Below are positions 62,909 through 63,216 of a DNA stretch of 63,216 nt, in pieces. The notes beneath the pieces were generated by a model that was not told the origin of the DNA, ran no database searches, and was given only the letters and a program-made list of their open reading frames with translations. The translations under genes and the position numbers were made by a program. Origin of the DNA: Marmoricola sp. (GTDB lineage Bacteria > Actinomycetota > Actinomycetes > Propionibacteriales > Nocardioidaceae); assembly GCA_025964775.1 (NCBI GenBank), contig JAOPYE010000042.1:1-63216 (forward strand), given 5' to 3'. The first letter of the stretch is position 1, and every line of letters begins with the position of its first letter.

Positions 62909-63216
62909 TCCTTCGATTCGCCTACGGAGTGTTGATCGGCCCTCCGCAGGGCGATTCAAGAAAAGTTCGCTCGCGGAGAGATTCGTAGGCCCAGTGGCGG
63001 GGGTACGCCGAACTCCGCGGCGAGGTGGCCTACGACTCAGGCCCCGCCACGGCGGCGAATTACTACGAGGAACGTCCGCATGGTCCGATCAGGCTAAGAC
63101 GTGCTCACCGGCTGCGCACCGGTTTTGGTACCCCCATCCCACGATCCGAGACTCCGGTTCGAATCGTGGTCACGGGCGCTTCGTTTGCCACACTCGAACC
63201 ATGAGCGAGCGAAGCG
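62909..63216. other. 308-nt right-edge region without a clear gene
   Basis: Short hairpins only: GCCCT/AGGGC (62940-62953), GGCCT/AGGCC (63027-63043) and CCACGAT/ATCGTGG (63139-63169). The last 16 nt, from ATG 63201, read MSERS and could open a plus-strand gene, but they also match the repeat at 6662-6681. Nothing else can be supported. Confidence 0.5.

Noticed and set aside
63139..63169. tRNA-like segment with GGTTCGAATC near the right edge
   Set aside because: The T-loop-like bases lie in a 7-bp hairpin, but no D-arm, anticodon arm or 7-bp acceptor stem can be built around them.
63201..63216. Start of a plus-strand gene (MSERS)
   Set aside because: Only five codons are visible and the bases match a repeat also present at 6662-6681, so coding cannot be supported.

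Overview
This is a 63 kb stretch of a high-GC actinobacterial chromosome, most probably Nocardioides or a close relative (Nocardioidaceae, Propionibacteriales). The evidence is the third-position G/C bias, the many GTG and TTG starts, actinobacteria-specific genes (sepIVA, DUF2469, DUF3515, a histone-like HupB with a KKAPA tail, the coenzyme F420 gene fbiD) and a gene order that follows the conserved actinobacterial ffh-glnD-glnB-amt-ftsY-smc-mutM-rnc-DUF177-sepIVA-coaD-rsmD-recG-thiL-ddl-gpsA-fbiD-hupB-leuDC-gltX-leuB string. The genus call is inference. Apart from the left-edge xerC, everything is complete. I see no phage, transposase, integron or CRISPR array.

Layout. 1-8.6 kb (minus): xerC (partial), dprA, comM and yraN in one overlapping chain, then a tadE-tadG pair, DUF2469, a 26-codon ORF, rnhB, lepB and rplS. 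8.7-14.2 kb: rpsP-khpA-rimM-trmD (trmD is fused to a GNAT domain), an amidohydrolase and ffh. 14.2-20.4 kb: a nitrogen block with two ammonium transporters, two PII proteins and GlnD, with a GlnR-type box upstream. 20.4-26.5 kb: a TetR gene, ftsY, a thioesterase and smc. 26.7-35.6 kb: mutM, rnc, rpmF, DUF177, sepIVA, coaD, rsmD, recG and a DAK/FakA-like protein. 35.8-43.6 kb: rpmB, thiL, a stand-alone RAM protein, DUF3515, ddl, a cystathionine lyase/synthase, gpsA, plsC, fbiD and hupB. 43.8-46.7 kb: leuCD with a divergent IclR regulator. 46.8-50.6 kb: an unusual LicD-methyltransferase fusion with a small coiled-coil partner, then the alkylation-repair genes ogt and ada-alkA. 50.7-57.8 kb: tRNA-Glu and tRNA-Gln, a CPBP protease, gltX, a FAH-family hydrolase, a putative DNA glycosylase, an amidase, and an FMN reductase with a divergent TetR. 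57.8-63.2 kb: cimA, a patatin-like gene, ilvE, leuB and a tiny conserved-looking gene.

How the genes work together. Most are housekeeping: translation and RNA maturation, SRP targeting, chromosome maintenance, cell division and wall precursors. Two amino-acid modules stand out. Nitrogen uptake and sensing (amt/PII/GlnD) carries a GlnR-like operator. Branched-chain amino-acid synthesis (leuC, leuD, leuB, ilvE, cimA) carries an IclR operator candidate at leuCD and a textbook attenuator before cimA, with a nonapeptide leader containing Ile-Ile-Ile-Val.

Regulatory style. Genes are packed with 4-nt ATGA/GTGA overlaps, convergent pairs share strong hairpins, and at least seven promoter-proximal genes have a TAnnnT hexamer 6-7 nt before the start codon, which predicts leaderless mRNAs. 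The least explained material is short dispersed repeats. One REP-like palindrome has become part of a coding sequence at 54.45 kb, a second fills the glnB-glnD spacer, and a 60-bp repeat pair forms small ORFs that end on GTGA overlaps just before ddl and the DAK gene.
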